This document shows positions 1-9,212 of a DNA stretch of 64,000 nt, in pieces (positions within the stretch are counted from its first letter, which is position 1; every line of letters starts with the position of its first letter). The stretch spans positions 248,001 through 312,000 of the forward strand of contig NZ_RXFT01000007.1 in assembly GCF_003952165.1 (NCBI RefSeq). Direction: 5' to 3'. The DNA comes from Variovorax guangxiensis (GTDB taxonomy: Bacteria > Pseudomonadota > Gammaproteobacteria > Burkholderiales > Burkholderiaceae_C). The position numbers and the translations under genes were made by a program. Below the pieces are notes generated by a model. That model had not been told where the DNA came from, ran no database searches, and saw only the letters and a program-made list of their open reading frames with translations.

Positions 1-554
1 TGGCCATCCGCGAGGACGAGATCGCCGCCAAGGCGATGGGCATCAACACCCGCAATATGAAGCTGCTGGCCTTCGGCATGGGCGCGAGCTTCGGCGGCGT
101 CTCCGGCGCGATGTTCGCTGCCTTCCAGGGCTTCGTGTCGCCCGAGTCCTTCAGCCTGATGGAGTCGGTGATGATCGTGGCGATGGTCGTGCTCGGCGGC
201 ATCGGCCACCTTCCCGGCGTGATCCTGGGCGCCATCCTGCTGGCCGCCCTGCCCGAAGTGCTGCGCTACGTGGCCGGTCCGCTGCAGTCGCTGACCGACG
301 GCCGCCTCGACGCTTCCATCCTGCGCCAGCTGTTCATCGCGCTGGCCATGATCGTCATCATGCTGGTGCGCCCGCGCGGCCTGTGGCCCTCGCCGGAGCA
401 CGGCAAGTCGCTGACGAAGAAGGGCGGCGTGCCCGTCGACCCGACCCACGCCGCGGTCGCCCCCGGCTCGCTGCAGACCCACGCGCCGGGCGTCGACACG
501 CCCGCAGACGAACTGCCGGGCGCGGCTTCCCGTCCCATGTCGATCAATCCCTGA
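1..554 (+). CDS. livM: Branched-chain amino-acid ABC transporter permease LivM, C-terminal part
   Basis: The reading frame is open from base 3, so the gene begins before the window and only its last 183 codons or so are seen. The product is an inner-membrane permease of the high-affinity branched-chain amino-acid (HAAT) uptake system. The segment begins with the family's conserved cytoplasmic loop (AIREDEIAAKAMGIN), followed by several hydrophobic stretches and the typical LVRPRGLWP ending. The last 40 or so residues form a Pro/Ala-rich tail beyond the usual end of the family. livG starts 20 bp downstream, so the three genes form one operon. Confidence 0.93.
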   Translation, partial: AIREDEIAAKAMGINTRNMKLLAFGMGASFGGVSGAMFAAFQGFVSPESFSLMESVMIVAMVVLGGIGHLPGVILGAILLAALPEVLRYVAGPLQSLTDGRLDASILRQLFIALAMIVIMLVRPRGLWPSPEHGKSLTKKGGVPVDPTHAAVAPGSLQTHAPGVDTPADELPGAASRPMSINP

Positions 555-574
555 ACGCGCGAGGAAGAATCAAC

Positions 575-1348
575 ATGACGACTGACACCATCCTCGACGT
601 CCGGGGCATCTCCAAGCGCTTCGGCGGGCTGCAGGCCCTGTCCGACGTGGGCATCACCATCAAGCGCGGCCAGGTCTACGGACTGATCGGCCCCAACGGT
701 GCCGGCAAGACCACGTTCTTCAACGTGATCACCGGCCTGTACACGCCCGACAGCGGCACCTTCGAGCTCGCGGGCAAGCCCTACCAGCCGACGGCCGTGC
801 ACGAAGTGGCCAAGGCCGGCATCGCGCGCACCTTCCAGAACATCCGCCTCTTCGCCGAAATGACGGCGCTGGAGAACGTGATGGTCGGGCGCCACATCCG
901 CACCCATTCGGGCGTGCTGGGCGCGATGTTCCGCACCGGCGGCTTCAAGGCCGAGGAAAAGGCCATTGCGGACCGCGCGCACGAACTGCTCGACTACGTG
1001 GGCATCGGCAAGTTCGCCGACTACAAGGCGCGCACGCTGTCGTACGGCGACCAGCGCCGCCTCGAGATCGCACGCGCGCTGGCCACCGACCCGCAGCTCA
1101 TCGCGCTCGACGAGCCGGCCGCCGGCATGAACTCCACCGAGAAGGTGGCGCTGCGCGAGCTGATCGACCGCATCCGCCGCGACAACCGCACCATCCTGAT
1201 CATCGAGCATGACGTCAAGCTCATCATGGGCCTGTGCGACCGCGTGACCGTGCTGGACTACGGCAAGCAGATCGCCGAGGGCACCCCGATGGAGGTGCAG
1301 AAGAACGAGAAGGTGATCGAGGCCTACCTCGGTACCGGAGGACACTGA
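575..1348 (+). CDS. livG: Branched-chain amino-acid ABC transporter ATP-binding protein LivG
   Basis: This is a 257-residue cytoplasmic ATPase that energises the LivHM permease. The Walker A motif GPNGAGKT is at residues 39-46, the signature LSYGDQ at 155-160 and Walker B LIALDEP at 175-181. LSYGDQ rather than LSGGQ is normal for LivG. The frame is open far upstream into livM, but the ATG at 575 is chosen because it follows a purine-rich GAGGAAGAA and gives the family's usual length. livF follows after 1 bp, which suggests translational coupling. Confidence 0.95.
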   Translation: MTTDTILDVRGISKRFGGLQALSDVGITIKRGQVYGLIGPNGAGKTTFFNVITGLYTPDSGTFELAGKPYQPTAVHEVAKAGIARTFQNIRLFAEMTALENVMVGRHIRTHSGVLGAMFRTGGFKAEEKAIADRAHELLDYVGIGKFADYKARTLSYGDQRRLEIARALATDPQLIALDEPAAGMNSTEKVALRELIDRIRRDNRTILIIEHDVKLIMGLCDRVTVLDYGKQIAEGTPMEVQKNEKVIEAYLGTGGH

Positions 1349-1349
1349 G

Positions 1350-2126
<777 letters not shown>

Positions 2127-2180
2127 GCAGGCGTTTCGGTCGCCGGAGCCACTGGCTCGGGCGCAGCCGCAGGCAAAGTC

Positions 2181-2212
2181 AAAGGCGGTACTCACCGCCT
2201 TTTTTCTTTTTT
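2181..2212 (+). terminator. Rho-independent terminator of the liv operon
   Basis: An 8-bp stem (AAGGCGGT / ACCGCCTT) with a short loop is followed by a run of 11 T interrupted by a single C. It lies 55 bp after the livF stop and just before the end of the convergent iorA gene. The T tract favours the plus strand. Confidence 0.85.
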
Positions 2213-2219
2213 CGGCCGG

Positions 2220-2675
2220 CTACATCATCGCCGCGGCGGCCTTGATCGCCTCGCGGATGCGCCCGTAGGTGCCGCAGCGGCACACGTTCTCGATGGCGTC
2301 GATGTCGGCGTCCGTCGGGTTGCGCGTGCGGCGCAGCAGGTCCACCGCGGCCATGATCTGCCCCGGCTGGCAGAAGCCGCACTGCGGCACGTCGAGGTTC
2401 AGCCAGGCCTGCTGCACCGGATGCAGCGTGTTGCCGTTGGCCAGCCCCTCGATGGTCGTCACCTGCCGGCCGCGCACGTCGGACACGCGCACCGAGCACA
2501 CCGTTACCGCCTTTCCGTCGACGTGGCAGGTGCAGGCCTTGCACACGTTGATGCCGCAGCCGTACTTCGGCCCGGTGATGCCGAGCTTGTCGCGCAGCAC
2601 CCAGAGCAGGGCCATGTCGTCGGGCGCGTCGACGTCGACGTTCTGGCCGTTCACCTTGAAAGATTGCACGGGCAT
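2220..2675 (-). CDS. iorA: (2Fe-2S)-binding small subunit of a molybdenum hydroxylase (IorA-type)
   Basis: This 151-residue protein is the electron-transfer subunit of a xanthine-oxidase-family hydroxylase. The N-terminal plant-ferredoxin-type cluster uses Cys40, Cys45, Cys48 and Cys60. The C-terminal all-helical domain has the second cluster motif (CGFC, then CRCG). The ATG at 2675 has a GAGGAG ribosome site. The large subunit lies immediately upstream with 11 bp between them, so they form one transcription unit. The substrate cannot be read from sequence; isoquinoline 1-oxidoreductase is the nearest described type, and an aldehyde dehydrogenase role is also possible. No FAD subunit gene is present, which fits the IorAB type that passes electrons elsewhere. 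Confidence 0.88.
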   Translation of the reverse strand: MPVQSFKVNGQNVDVDAPDDMALLWVLRDKLGITGPKYGCGINVCKACTCHVDGKAVTVCSVRVSDVRGRQVTTIEGLANGNTLHPVQQAWLNLDVPQCGFCQPGQIMAAVDLLRRTRNPTDADIDAIENVCRCGTYGRIREAIKAAAAMM

Positions 2676-2686
2676 GGGGAGTCTCC

Positions 2687-4873
2687 TCAGGTCGGGATCT
2701 GGACGTTGACGGGCGTGGGCAGCTTGCCCGGCGGGATCGGCGTGAAGTCGACCGGGAAGTTCAGCGGGAAGCTGCGCGGCTTGGTGCCGGTGGCGCGTGC
2801 GTACGCGTTGGCGATGGCGCCGGAGCTGGCCGACAGGCCGACCTCGCCCAGGCCGCCGATGGCCTCGGCGCTGGGCGGCATGATGATGATCTTCACGTCC
2901 TTCGGGTAGTTCTTCATGCGCGAGAAGTGGTACTGCGAATAGCTGCCTTCCAGTGGCAGCCCGTTCTGGATGTGCAGCCCGGCGCTGAGCACCAGCGCGA
3001 TCGATTCGCACAGGCCCCCCTGCAGCTGCGCCTCGATGCCCGAGGGGTTGATCGGCGTGCCCACGTCGATCGCGATGGTGGCGCGAACCACCTTCGCAGC
3101 CGACGGCACCCGGGCGTCGATCTCGACGATGCAGGCCGTGAACGACTTCGTTTCCTGGTGCACGCCCACGCCCTGCGCGAAGCCCGCGGGCATCGCCTTG
3201 CCCCACTGCGCCGCCTCGGCCACTGCCTTGAGCACCGCGCGGGCGCGCGGCAGGCGCAGGTATTCGAGCCGGAAGGCGACCGGGTCCTTGCCCGCCGCCC
3301 TGGCCATCTCGTCGACCAGGATCTCCTCCACAAGCCGCGAGGGCTGGATGTGCACCGAGCGGTACGAGCAGGTGTTCATGTCGATCGGCACCGGCGTCAG
3401 CAGCTTGGTCGTCACGCCGAAGTTGTAGGGCGAGGAGACCATGGTCTTGAACATGATCTGCTCGATCGCGAAGTTGCCCACCGTCTGCGGAAAGGCGTTG
3501 GGCAGCGCGATGGCCGCGGCCTCCAGCATGTTGCCGAAGCCGTGGCGCGTGTCGAGCCGCACGCCGGCGATGCGCTGCTCGAAGGCGATCACCTGGCCCA
3601 ACAGCATCGTCGCGCGCGCCTTGTGGAACATCGGCGGGCGCATGCGCGTGTGGCGCATGTCGTCGGTGCGGTGGTACATCAGGCGGCAGGGTCGCCCGAG
3701 CGCCTTCGATACCTGGATCGCCTGCAGCACCGGGTCCCAGAAGAGGCGCCGTCCGAAGGAGCCGCCCGAAGGCACCACATGCACGGTCACCTTGTTCAAC
3801 GGCAGGCCGAGTTCGGCCGCCACCGCCTGCTGGGTGACGATGGGGCTCTGCAGCCCGGCCCAGATTTCGGCCCGGTCCGGGCGCACGTCGGCAATTGCGC
3901 ATTCCACTTCCATCGGGCAGTGCGAGACCGGCGCGAACTCGAATTCGCCCTCCACGGTCAGCGCACCCAGCGGCGGCAGCGCGAACGGAAGCAGCGCCGA
4001 CTTCAGCTTGCGCATGAGGGTGGCGTTCGACTCGCCGTCGATCGGGCCGGCGGCCCAGGTCACGTCGAGCGCGTTCACCGCGGCCCATGCCTGCCCGAAG
4101 GTCTCGGCCATCACGGCCACGCCGGGCGGCGTCGGCGTGATGCCGTTGGTCGATGGAATCGGCACCACGCCGATCACCCCCGGCATGGCCATCACCGTGT
4201 TCATGTTGTTGATGCTCACGAACTTGCCGTTGATGGTCGGCGGGCGCCGCACCATCGTCGGCATGGCGCCGGGCACGGCCTGGTCGAGCGTGAACTTCTT
4301 GCGCCCGGTGACGATGTCGAGCGCGTCGAGCCGCGTGACGCGCTGCCCGACCACCGATGGCGTGGAGCCCGAGAGCACGCCGCCCAGGCCGCCCAGCAGC
4401 GGCATCCCGGCATGCAGCGAGCGCACGCTCGACGAACCGCCGGTGAGCTGGTTCCAGATCAGCTCGGGGCTGGCGTCTGCCGAGGTCACCTCGATCGCGC
4501 TCAGCGGCAGGCGCAGCTTGTCGGCCAGCATCATCGCGGTGGCCGTGGCGATGCCCTGGCCCACCTCCAGCCGCGGCAGCGCGAGCCGCACGCGGCCGTT
4601 CTCGGCGTTCGTCACCTTCACGAGGGGCATGGTCGGCAGCGAAGTCACGGTCACCGCATCGCCGATGTCGATCAGGTCGGTGGTGTCGGGCGGCGTCATC
4701 GGCAGCAGCGCTGCGACTGCCCGGGAGGATGCGGTGAGGCTGCCCAGGCCGGCGGTCGCCGACAGCAGCGGCGCGGCCGTCGCATAGCCCAGCACCTCGC
4801 GCCGTCGCAGGCCCGGCGAATCGTCGTCGTCCGGCGTGCGCGAGGGGCGCGGCCTCTCGTTCGATCGCTTCAT
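2687..4873 (-). CDS. iorB: Molybdopterin-binding large subunit, IorB-type, Tat-exported
   Basis: This 728-residue protein is the catalytic subunit of a molybdenum hydroxylase. A twin-arginine signal is visible near the N-terminus (LRRREVLGY at about residues 22-30, then a hydrophobic AAPLLSATAGL), so the folded enzyme is probably exported to the periplasm. The GGSFGRR motif of molybdenum cofactor binding in this family is present. The ATG at 4873 is chosen because it follows a GGAGAC ribosome site and places the Tat signal near the start. It pairs with iorA downstream and is divergent from a Crp/Fnr regulator, which probably controls it. Confidence 0.88.
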   Translation of the reverse strand: MKRSNERPRPSRTPDDDDSPGLRRREVLGYATAAPLLSATAGLGSLTASSRAVAALLPMTPPDTTDLIDIGDAVTVTSLPTMPLVKVTNAENGRVRLALPRLEVGQGIATATAMMLADKLRLPLSAIEVTSADASPELIWNQLTGGSSSVRSLHAGMPLLGGLGGVLSGSTPSVVGQRVTRLDALDIVTGRKKFTLDQAVPGAMPTMVRRPPTINGKFVSINNMNTVMAMPGVIGVVPIPSTNGITPTPPGVAVMAETFGQAWAAVNALDVTWAAGPIDGESNATLMRKLKSALLPFALPPLGALTVEGEFEFAPVSHCPMEVECAIADVRPDRAEIWAGLQSPIVTQQAVAAELGLPLNKVTVHVVPSGGSFGRRLFWDPVLQAIQVSKALGRPCRLMYHRTDDMRHTRMRPPMFHKARATMLLGQVIAFEQRIAGVRLDTRHGFGNMLEAAAIALPNAFPQTVGNFAIEQIMFKTMVSSPYNFGVTTKLLTPVPIDMNTCSYRSVHIQPSRLVEEILVDEMARAAGKDPVAFRLEYLRLPRARAVLKAVAEAAQWGKAMPAGFAQGVGVHQETKSFTACIVEIDARVPSAAKVVRATIAIDVGTPINPSGIEAQLQGGLCESIALVLSAGLHIQNGLPLEGSYSQYHFSRMKNYPKDVKIIIMPPSAEAIGGLGEVGLSASSGAIANAYARATGTKPRSFPLNFPVDFTPIPPGKLPTPVNVQIPT

Positions 4874-4933
4874 CGTTGTCTCCTTGTTGTGGTGGCGAAC
4901 GCGAACGACTGTGGCATCATGGCCGCGCCGAGG

Positions 4934-4951
4934 ATGTCGTTGGAACGACAT
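4934..4951. promoter_or_regulatory. Perfect 18-bp palindrome between iorB and a Crp/Fnr gene
   Basis: The sequence ATGTCGTT-GG-AACGACAT is a perfect inverted repeat with 8-bp arms. It sits in the 144-bp divergent intergenic region, 61 bp upstream of the iorB start and 67 bp upstream of the regulator start. Crp/Fnr proteins bind as dimers to palindromes of this size, so this is a candidate operator for the adjacent regulator. The link to that protein is inferred from position. Confidence 0.6.
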
Positions 4952-5017
4952 TTCTTACGGCCCGCGATGGACCGGCTCGCGCGACGGGCCGGCCGTGTCC
5001 TGGGAGGAGACCCGACG

Positions 5018-5776
5018 ATGTCGACGAGCGCGCTGGAGAACATGCTCCGCGAGAGCCTGTGGGCGCGAGCCCTCACGAGCGAGGAGCTCGACCGGGTCGT
5101 GCAGGAATCCCATGAGCGCACCGTTCCTGCCGGAGGTTTCGTCGTGCGGCGCGGCGAGCCCGCCGATCACTGGGTCGGCGTGATGGACGGCCTGCTCAAG
5201 ATGTCCGTGTCGCTGCCTGACGGCCGCGTTTCCACCTTCACTGGCGTCACTGCCGGAGGCTGGAGCGGCGAGGGCTCCCTGCTCACACCCGGCCCCTGGC
5301 GCTACGACGGCGTGGCGCTGCGGCCCACCCGCGTCGCCTGCATCCCGAAGCACAGCTTCGAGCGCCTCTTGGCCTCGAACATCGAATTCAATCGGTTTCT
5401 GTTGTTACACATCAATGCGCGGCTGAGCCTGTTCATCGGGCTCATGGAGTTCGACCGCCTGCTGGGCCCGGACGCGCGCGTGGCGCGCTGCCTTGCGAGC
5501 CTGTTCGATCCGATCCTGTATCCGCGTGCCGATCGCTTCGTGCGGCTGAGCCAGGACGAGATCGGCCTGCTGTCGGCGGTGTCGCGGCAGCGCGCCAACC
5601 GCGCGCTGCACGCCCTGCAGCGCGACGGCCTGCTGCGCGTGGAGCATGGCGGTGTCGAGGTGCTCGACCTCGCGGGGCTGCGCAGCTATTCGGGCGATGC
5701 CTCCTCGGTGGCGTTGCGCCGCGAGGAAGCCTTGCCCGAGGACCTCGTCAGTCCACCTTCGCGCCGGTGGCCTTGA
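5018..5776 (+). CDS. Crp/Fnr-family transcriptional regulator
   Basis: This 252-residue DNA-binding protein has an N-terminal cyclic-nucleotide-binding fold (roughly residues 20-130), a long dimerisation helix, and a C-terminal winged helix-turn-helix (about 176-212, with SRQRANRALHAL as the recognition region). The N-terminus lacks the cysteine cluster of oxygen-sensing Fnr. The frame is open for kilobases upstream, but the ATG at 5018 follows a strong GGGAGGAG site and gives a normal family length. It is divergent from iorB and probably regulates it and itself through the palindrome between them. Its 3' end overlaps the convergent gene by 29 bp. Confidence 0.85.
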   Translation: MSTSALENMLRESLWARALTSEELDRVVQESHERTVPAGGFVVRRGEPADHWVGVMDGLLKMSVSLPDGRVSTFTGVTAGGWSGEGSLLTPGPWRYDGVALRPTRVACIPKHSFERLLASNIEFNRFLLLHINARLSLFIGLMEFDRLLGPDARVARCLASLFDPILYPRADRFVRLSQDEIGLLSAVSRQRANRALHALQRDGLLRVEHGGVEVLDLAGLRSYSGDASSVALRREEALPEDLVSPPSRRWP

Positions 5777-6728
5777 CGACCTTCTCGTACTTGGCGAGCT
5801 CGCTCTTCATGAAGGCGCCGAATTGCTCGGGCGAGCTGCCCACCGGCTCGGCCAGCAGCGAGGCGAAGCGGGTCTTCGTTTCGGGCGCATTCAGTGCCGC
5901 CACGAAGGCCTGGTTGAGCTTCACGACCACGTCGTGCGGCGTGCCGGCCGGTGCGACCAGGCCCCACCATGTGTCGATGGAGAAGCCCTTGAGCGTGTCG
6001 GCCACGGGCGGCACCTCGGGCAGCGAACTGCTGCGCTGCAGCGTCGTCACAGCGAGCGCTTTCAGCTTGCCCGAGCGGATGTTCGGCGCGGCGGTGGCGA
6101 GGTTGTCGAAGTTGAAGTCGACCTGGCCCGAGATCAGCGCCAGCTGCGCCGGGTTGCCGCCGTTGTACGGAATGTGCAGCGCGAAGATACCGGCCTCTTT
6201 CTTGAACAGCTCGCCCGCGAGGTGCCCTGCGCTGCCGTTGCCGCCGCTGCCGTAGTTGAGCTTGGCGGGGTTGGCCTTGGCGTAGCGGATCAGGTCGGCC
6301 ACGCTGTTGATGTTCAGGCGCTTGGCGGTGTCGGCGTTCATCACCAGCACGTTGGGCACGCGGACCATCTGCGTGACCGGCGCGAAGTCGGTCGCGGCGT
6401 TGAACGGCATCCTGCTGTAGAGCCACGGGTTCACCGCGTTGGTGGCGGTGGCCGCGATGCCGATCGTCAGTCCGTCGGCCGGCGCCTTCGCCACCGCGTC
6501 GGCGCCGATGTTGCCGCCCGCGCCGGGCTTGTTGTCGATGATGACCGTGCCCAGCGTGTCCTTCACGCGCTCGGCCAGGATGCGCGCCGTGTTGTCGATC
6601 GGCCCGCCCGCCGCGTAGGGAACGATCAGGCGGATGGGGCGCTGCGATTGCTGCGCCAGGGCCTGGCCGGTGCTCATGAGGGCGGTGGCGCTTGCGAGGA
6701 GGGTGAAAAGGAAGTGTCTCGTCTTCAT
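5748..6728 (-). CDS. Tripartite tricarboxylate transporter (Bug-family) substrate-binding protein
   Basis: This 326-residue periplasmic binding protein is of the Bug/TctC family, which is greatly expanded in Burkholderiales. A Sec signal peptide covers about the first 25 residues (hydrophobic LFTLLASATALMS, ending ALAQQ). The mature part starts with the family hallmark RPIRLIVPYAAGG and contains DNKPGAGGNIGADAVAKAPADG. No TctA/TctB membrane genes are nearby, which is usual for orphan Bug proteins. The ligand cannot be predicted. Confidence 0.92.
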   Translation of the reverse strand: MKTRHFLFTLLASATALMSTGQALAQQSQRPIRLIVPYAAGGPIDNTARILAERVKDTLGTVIIDNKPGAGGNIGADAVAKAPADGLTIGIAATATNAVNPWLYSRMPFNAATDFAPVTQMVRVPNVLVMNADTAKRLNINSVADLIRYAKANPAKLNYGSGGNGSAGHLAGELFKKEAGIFALHIPYNGGNPAQLALISGQVDFNFDNLATAAPNIRSGKLKALAVTTLQRSSSLPEVPPVADTLKGFSIDTWWGLVAPAGTPHDVVVKLNQAFVAALNAPETKTRFASLLAEPVGSSPEQFGAFMKSELAKYEKVVKATGAKVD

Positions 6729-6762
6729 CTTGTTCTTGGGGTATCGCAGTGGATCGGAAAAA

Positions 6763-7827
6763 TCAGGGGAGCGCCTTGTCCGCCTCGGTGGTGAACGCGT
6801 CGGCGTAGAACTCTTCTTCGGGCAGCCCCGCCAGCGCAACGTAGTCACGCTTGGCCGAGTCGACCACGATGGGCGCGCCGCAGGCATACACCTGATGGCC
6901 CGACAGGTCGGCGAAGTCTTCGAGCACGGCCTTGTGGACGAAGCCGGTGCGGCCGGTCCAGTTGTCCTCGGGCGTGGCGTTGGAGACCACCGGCACGTAG
7001 CGCAGGTTGGGCATCTGCGCCATCTGCTCGCGCAGCCAGCCGTCCATGTACAGGTCTTCGGGCCGGCGGCCGCCCCAGTACAGCGTGGCGGCGCGGTCGA
7101 TGCCCTTGAACTGCATGTGCTCCAGCAGCGCCTTGATGGGCGCGAAGCCCGTGCCGGAGGCCAGCAGGATCATCGGCTTGTCGGAGTCCTCGCGCAGGAA
7201 GAAGCTGCCGAAGGGGCCTTCGATGCGCAGGATCTCCTTTTCCTTCATTGCGCCGAACACATGGTCGGTGAACTTGCCGCCGGGCAGGTGCCGCAGGTGC
7301 AGTTCGATGCCCGTGCCGGGTTGCGCCAGCGTGTGCGGAGCATTGGCCATCGAGTAGCTGCGGCGCGCGCCGTCGCGCAGGATGAATTCGACGTACTGGC
7401 CCGCGTAGAACTGCAGCGGCTCGCCGGCCGGCAGCTGCAGGCGCACCAGCATCACGTCGTGCGACTGGCGCGTGAGGGCCATCACCCGCACCGGCATCTT
7501 GCGGATCGGCAGCGCGCCGGCCTCGGTGACCTGGCGCGATTCGAGCACCACGTCGCTCGTGGGATGGGCGCAGCAGGTGAGCACGTAGCCGGCCAGCTGC
7601 TCCTCGGCGCTCAGCGCCTTGCTCTGGTGCGGGCCCAGCGTGACTTCGCCCGAGAGCTTTTTGCACTTGCACGAGCCGCAGGCGCCGTCCTTGCAGCCGT
7701 AGGGCAGGCCGATTCCCTGGCGGATGCCCGCGGCCAGGATGGTTTCGTCGCCCTGGACCGTGAAATGGCGCCCGCTGGGCTCGACGGTGATGGAAAAGCC
7801 CGCTTCGTGCGGCGCTGTGGCTGTCAT
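6763..7827 (-). CDS. Ferredoxin-NAD(P)H reductase-type flavoprotein (CDP-6-deoxy-delta-3,4-glucoseen reductase-like)
   Basis: This 354-residue electron-transfer protein has three domains. An N-terminal 2Fe-2S ferredoxin domain has Cys residues in CKDGACGSCKC and a later VLTCC. A central FAD domain carries RRSYSMAN. A C-terminal NAD(P)H domain carries ASGTGFAPIKALLEH. The annotation name is a family label in Comamonadaceae; the true acceptor is unknown and no deoxysugar genes are nearby. The ATG at 7827 gives a full ferredoxin domain. Its start faces the divergent epimerase gene 85 bp away, and its stop lies 34 bp upstream of the Bug gene, so the two may be cotranscribed. Confidence 0.85.
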   Translation of the reverse strand: MTATAPHEAGFSITVEPSGRHFTVQGDETILAAGIRQGIGLPYGCKDGACGSCKCKKLSGEVTLGPHQSKALSAEEQLAGYVLTCCAHPTSDVVLESRQVTEAGALPIRKMPVRVMALTRQSHDVMLVRLQLPAGEPLQFYAGQYVEFILRDGARRSYSMANAPHTLAQPGTGIELHLRHLPGGKFTDHVFGAMKEKEILRIEGPFGSFFLREDSDKPMILLASGTGFAPIKALLEHMQFKGIDRAATLYWGGRRPEDLYMDGWLREQMAQMPNLRYVPVVSNATPEDNWTGRTGFVHKAVLEDFADLSGHQVYACGAPIVVDSAKRDYVALAGLPEEEFYADAFTTEADKALP

Positions 7828-7912
7828 CGGTATTCTTCGAGGGGTAACGCTCCCTCCGGGCCGTTGGCGGCCGGGGGAGCTGGAACTGAATTGGGAAGAC
7901 GGGAACAGGATT

Positions 7913-8854
7913 TTGCCTTCAATCAATAGCCCCTCCGGCGCGCTGCCAGCGCGGTTCCGGCGAGAACGCCTGCTGATCGTCGGTTGCGGCGACGTCGGCC
8001 AGCGCGTGGCGCGCGACCTGCGCGGGCGCATGCAGCTGGTGGCGCTCACTTCATCGGCCGACCGCGTGGGCGTCCTGCGCACCGCCGGAATACGCCCCCT
8101 GGTGGGCAACCTGGACGATCCGGCCACCCTGCGCCGGCTCGCCGGCATCGCCACCCGCGTGCTGCACCTCGCGCCCCCCGCGCGTGACGGCGGCCTCGCT
8201 TGGTGGCGCGACCAGCGCACCACCATGCTGGCGCGGGCCCTGCGGCTGCGGTCCTTGCCCTCGGCCTTCGTCTACGGCTCCACCAGCGGCGTCTACGGCG
8301 ACTGCGGCGGCGCCCGCATCGACGAAACCCGCGCCGTGCGGCCCGACACCCCACGTTCCCACCGCCGCGTCGACGCCGAACGCGCCGTGCGCTGGCTCGG
8401 CCGCAGCGCCGGCGTGCGCGCCAGCATCCTGCGCATCCCGGGCATCTATGCTCCCGACCGCGAGAACGGCACCCCCCGCGCCCGCCTGCAGCGCGGCACG
8501 CCCGTGCTGCGGCAGGAGGACGACGTCTACACCAGCCACATTCACGCCGACGACCTCGCCCGCGCCTGCATCGCCGCGCTCTACCGTGGCAAGCCGCAGC
8601 GCGTGGTGCACGCCGCGGACGACACCGAGCTGCGCATGGGCGACTACATCGATCTCGCCGCCGATATCTACGGCATGCCCCGCCCGCCCCGCGTGGCCCG
8701 AGGCGAAGCCGAACGGCAACTGCCGCTGCAGCTGCTGAGCTTCATGGGTGAATCGCGACGGCTGGACAACTCCAGGCTGAAGCGTGAACTGAGGGTGCGC
8801 CTGTCGCACCCGACGGTGCACACCGGCCTGCAAGAAAAGACCGAATCGAGTTAG
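7913..8854 (+). CDS. NAD(P)-dependent epimerase/dehydratase (extended SDR)
   Basis: The product has about 313 residues. A Rossmann start (RLLIVGCGDVGQRVA) and a later YGSTSGVYGDCGG segment place it with atypical SDR epimerase-like proteins. The start is uncertain. No ATG lies close to the Rossmann motif; a TTG at 7913 gives 21 residues before it, while the nearest upstream ATG would overlap the divergent gene. The substrate is unknown. It is the last chromosomal gene before the repeats and the prophage. Confidence 0.78.
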   Translation: MPSINSPSGALPARFRRERLLIVGCGDVGQRVARDLRGRMQLVALTSSADRVGVLRTAGIRPLVGNLDDPATLRRLAGIATRVLHLAPPARDGGLAWWRDQRTTMLARALRLRSLPSAFVYGSTSGVYGDCGGARIDETRAVRPDTPRSHRRVDAERAVRWLGRSAGVRASILRIPGIYAPDRENGTPRARLQRGTPVLRQEDDVYTSHIHADDLARACIAALYRGKPQRVVHAADDTELRMGDYIDLAADIYGMPRPPRVARGEAERQLPLQLLSFMGESRRLDNSRLKRELRVRLSHPTVHTGLQEKTESS

Positions 8855-8870
8855 GGCAGGGGAGGGCCCA

Positions 8871-9056
8871 ATTCCAGGGACACCGTGGAACCGGCTTCGC
8901 CGGGCCACCGGTGTCGCCCCCGGAAGGGGGTTGGCGCAGCGACACGAAGTGCGCGAAGCCTGGGGGAGAGCCAAGTTTTGCCGGGCCACCAGTGTCGCCC
9001 CCGGAAGGGGGTTGGCGCAGCGACACGAAGTGCGCGAAGCCTGGGGGAGAGCCAAG
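8871..9056. repeat. Tandem copies of a dispersed intergenic repeat
   Basis: Two 76-bp copies (8900-8975 and 8981-9056) are repeated with an 81-bp period and differ at one base. The unit contains a GC-rich inverted segment (CCCCCGGAAGGGGG) and a conserved GCGCAGCGACACGAAG block. The first copy extends leftward to about 8871 and matches an inverted copy at 59232-59334 on the other side of the prophage. No protein is encoded. Together with attL this fills most of the gap between the epimerase gene and the integrase; from 9116 to 9212 nothing recognisable is seen. Confidence 0.9.
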
Positions 9057-9058
9057 CC

Positions 9059-9115
9059 TGGTGCCCGGGGCCGGAATCGAACCGGCACGCCTTGCGGCGG
9101 GGGATTTTGAGTCCC
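9059..9115. other. attL: 57-bp duplicate of the 3' end of tRNA-Leu
   Basis: These 57 bases are identical to 52517-52573, the 3' part of the tRNA-Leu gene including CCA, T arm, variable arm and the anticodon region. The rest of the tRNA is absent here. This is therefore the displaced bacterial 3' end left after integration, not a functional tRNA. The integrase gene ends 98 bp away. Confidence 0.95.
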
Positions 9116-9212
9116 AGTCGATTTCCAGCATCCATGCGGGCTGGAGGCCCGAAACGTTCCGCTTTTGGCCGGGCGTCGTTCCCTCTGCGGCTCGACGTTT
9201 GCGGAACGTGTT

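Noticed and set aside
2927..5017. Long upstream extension of the Crp/Fnr gene
   Set aside because: The open frame upstream is antisense to iorB and composition-driven. A strong ribosome site and the conserved domain start at 5018.
9059..9118. A second tRNA gene at the left prophage edge
   Set aside because: Only the 3' 57 bases are present. The acceptor 5' strand, D arm and half of the anticodon stem are missing, so it is attL.
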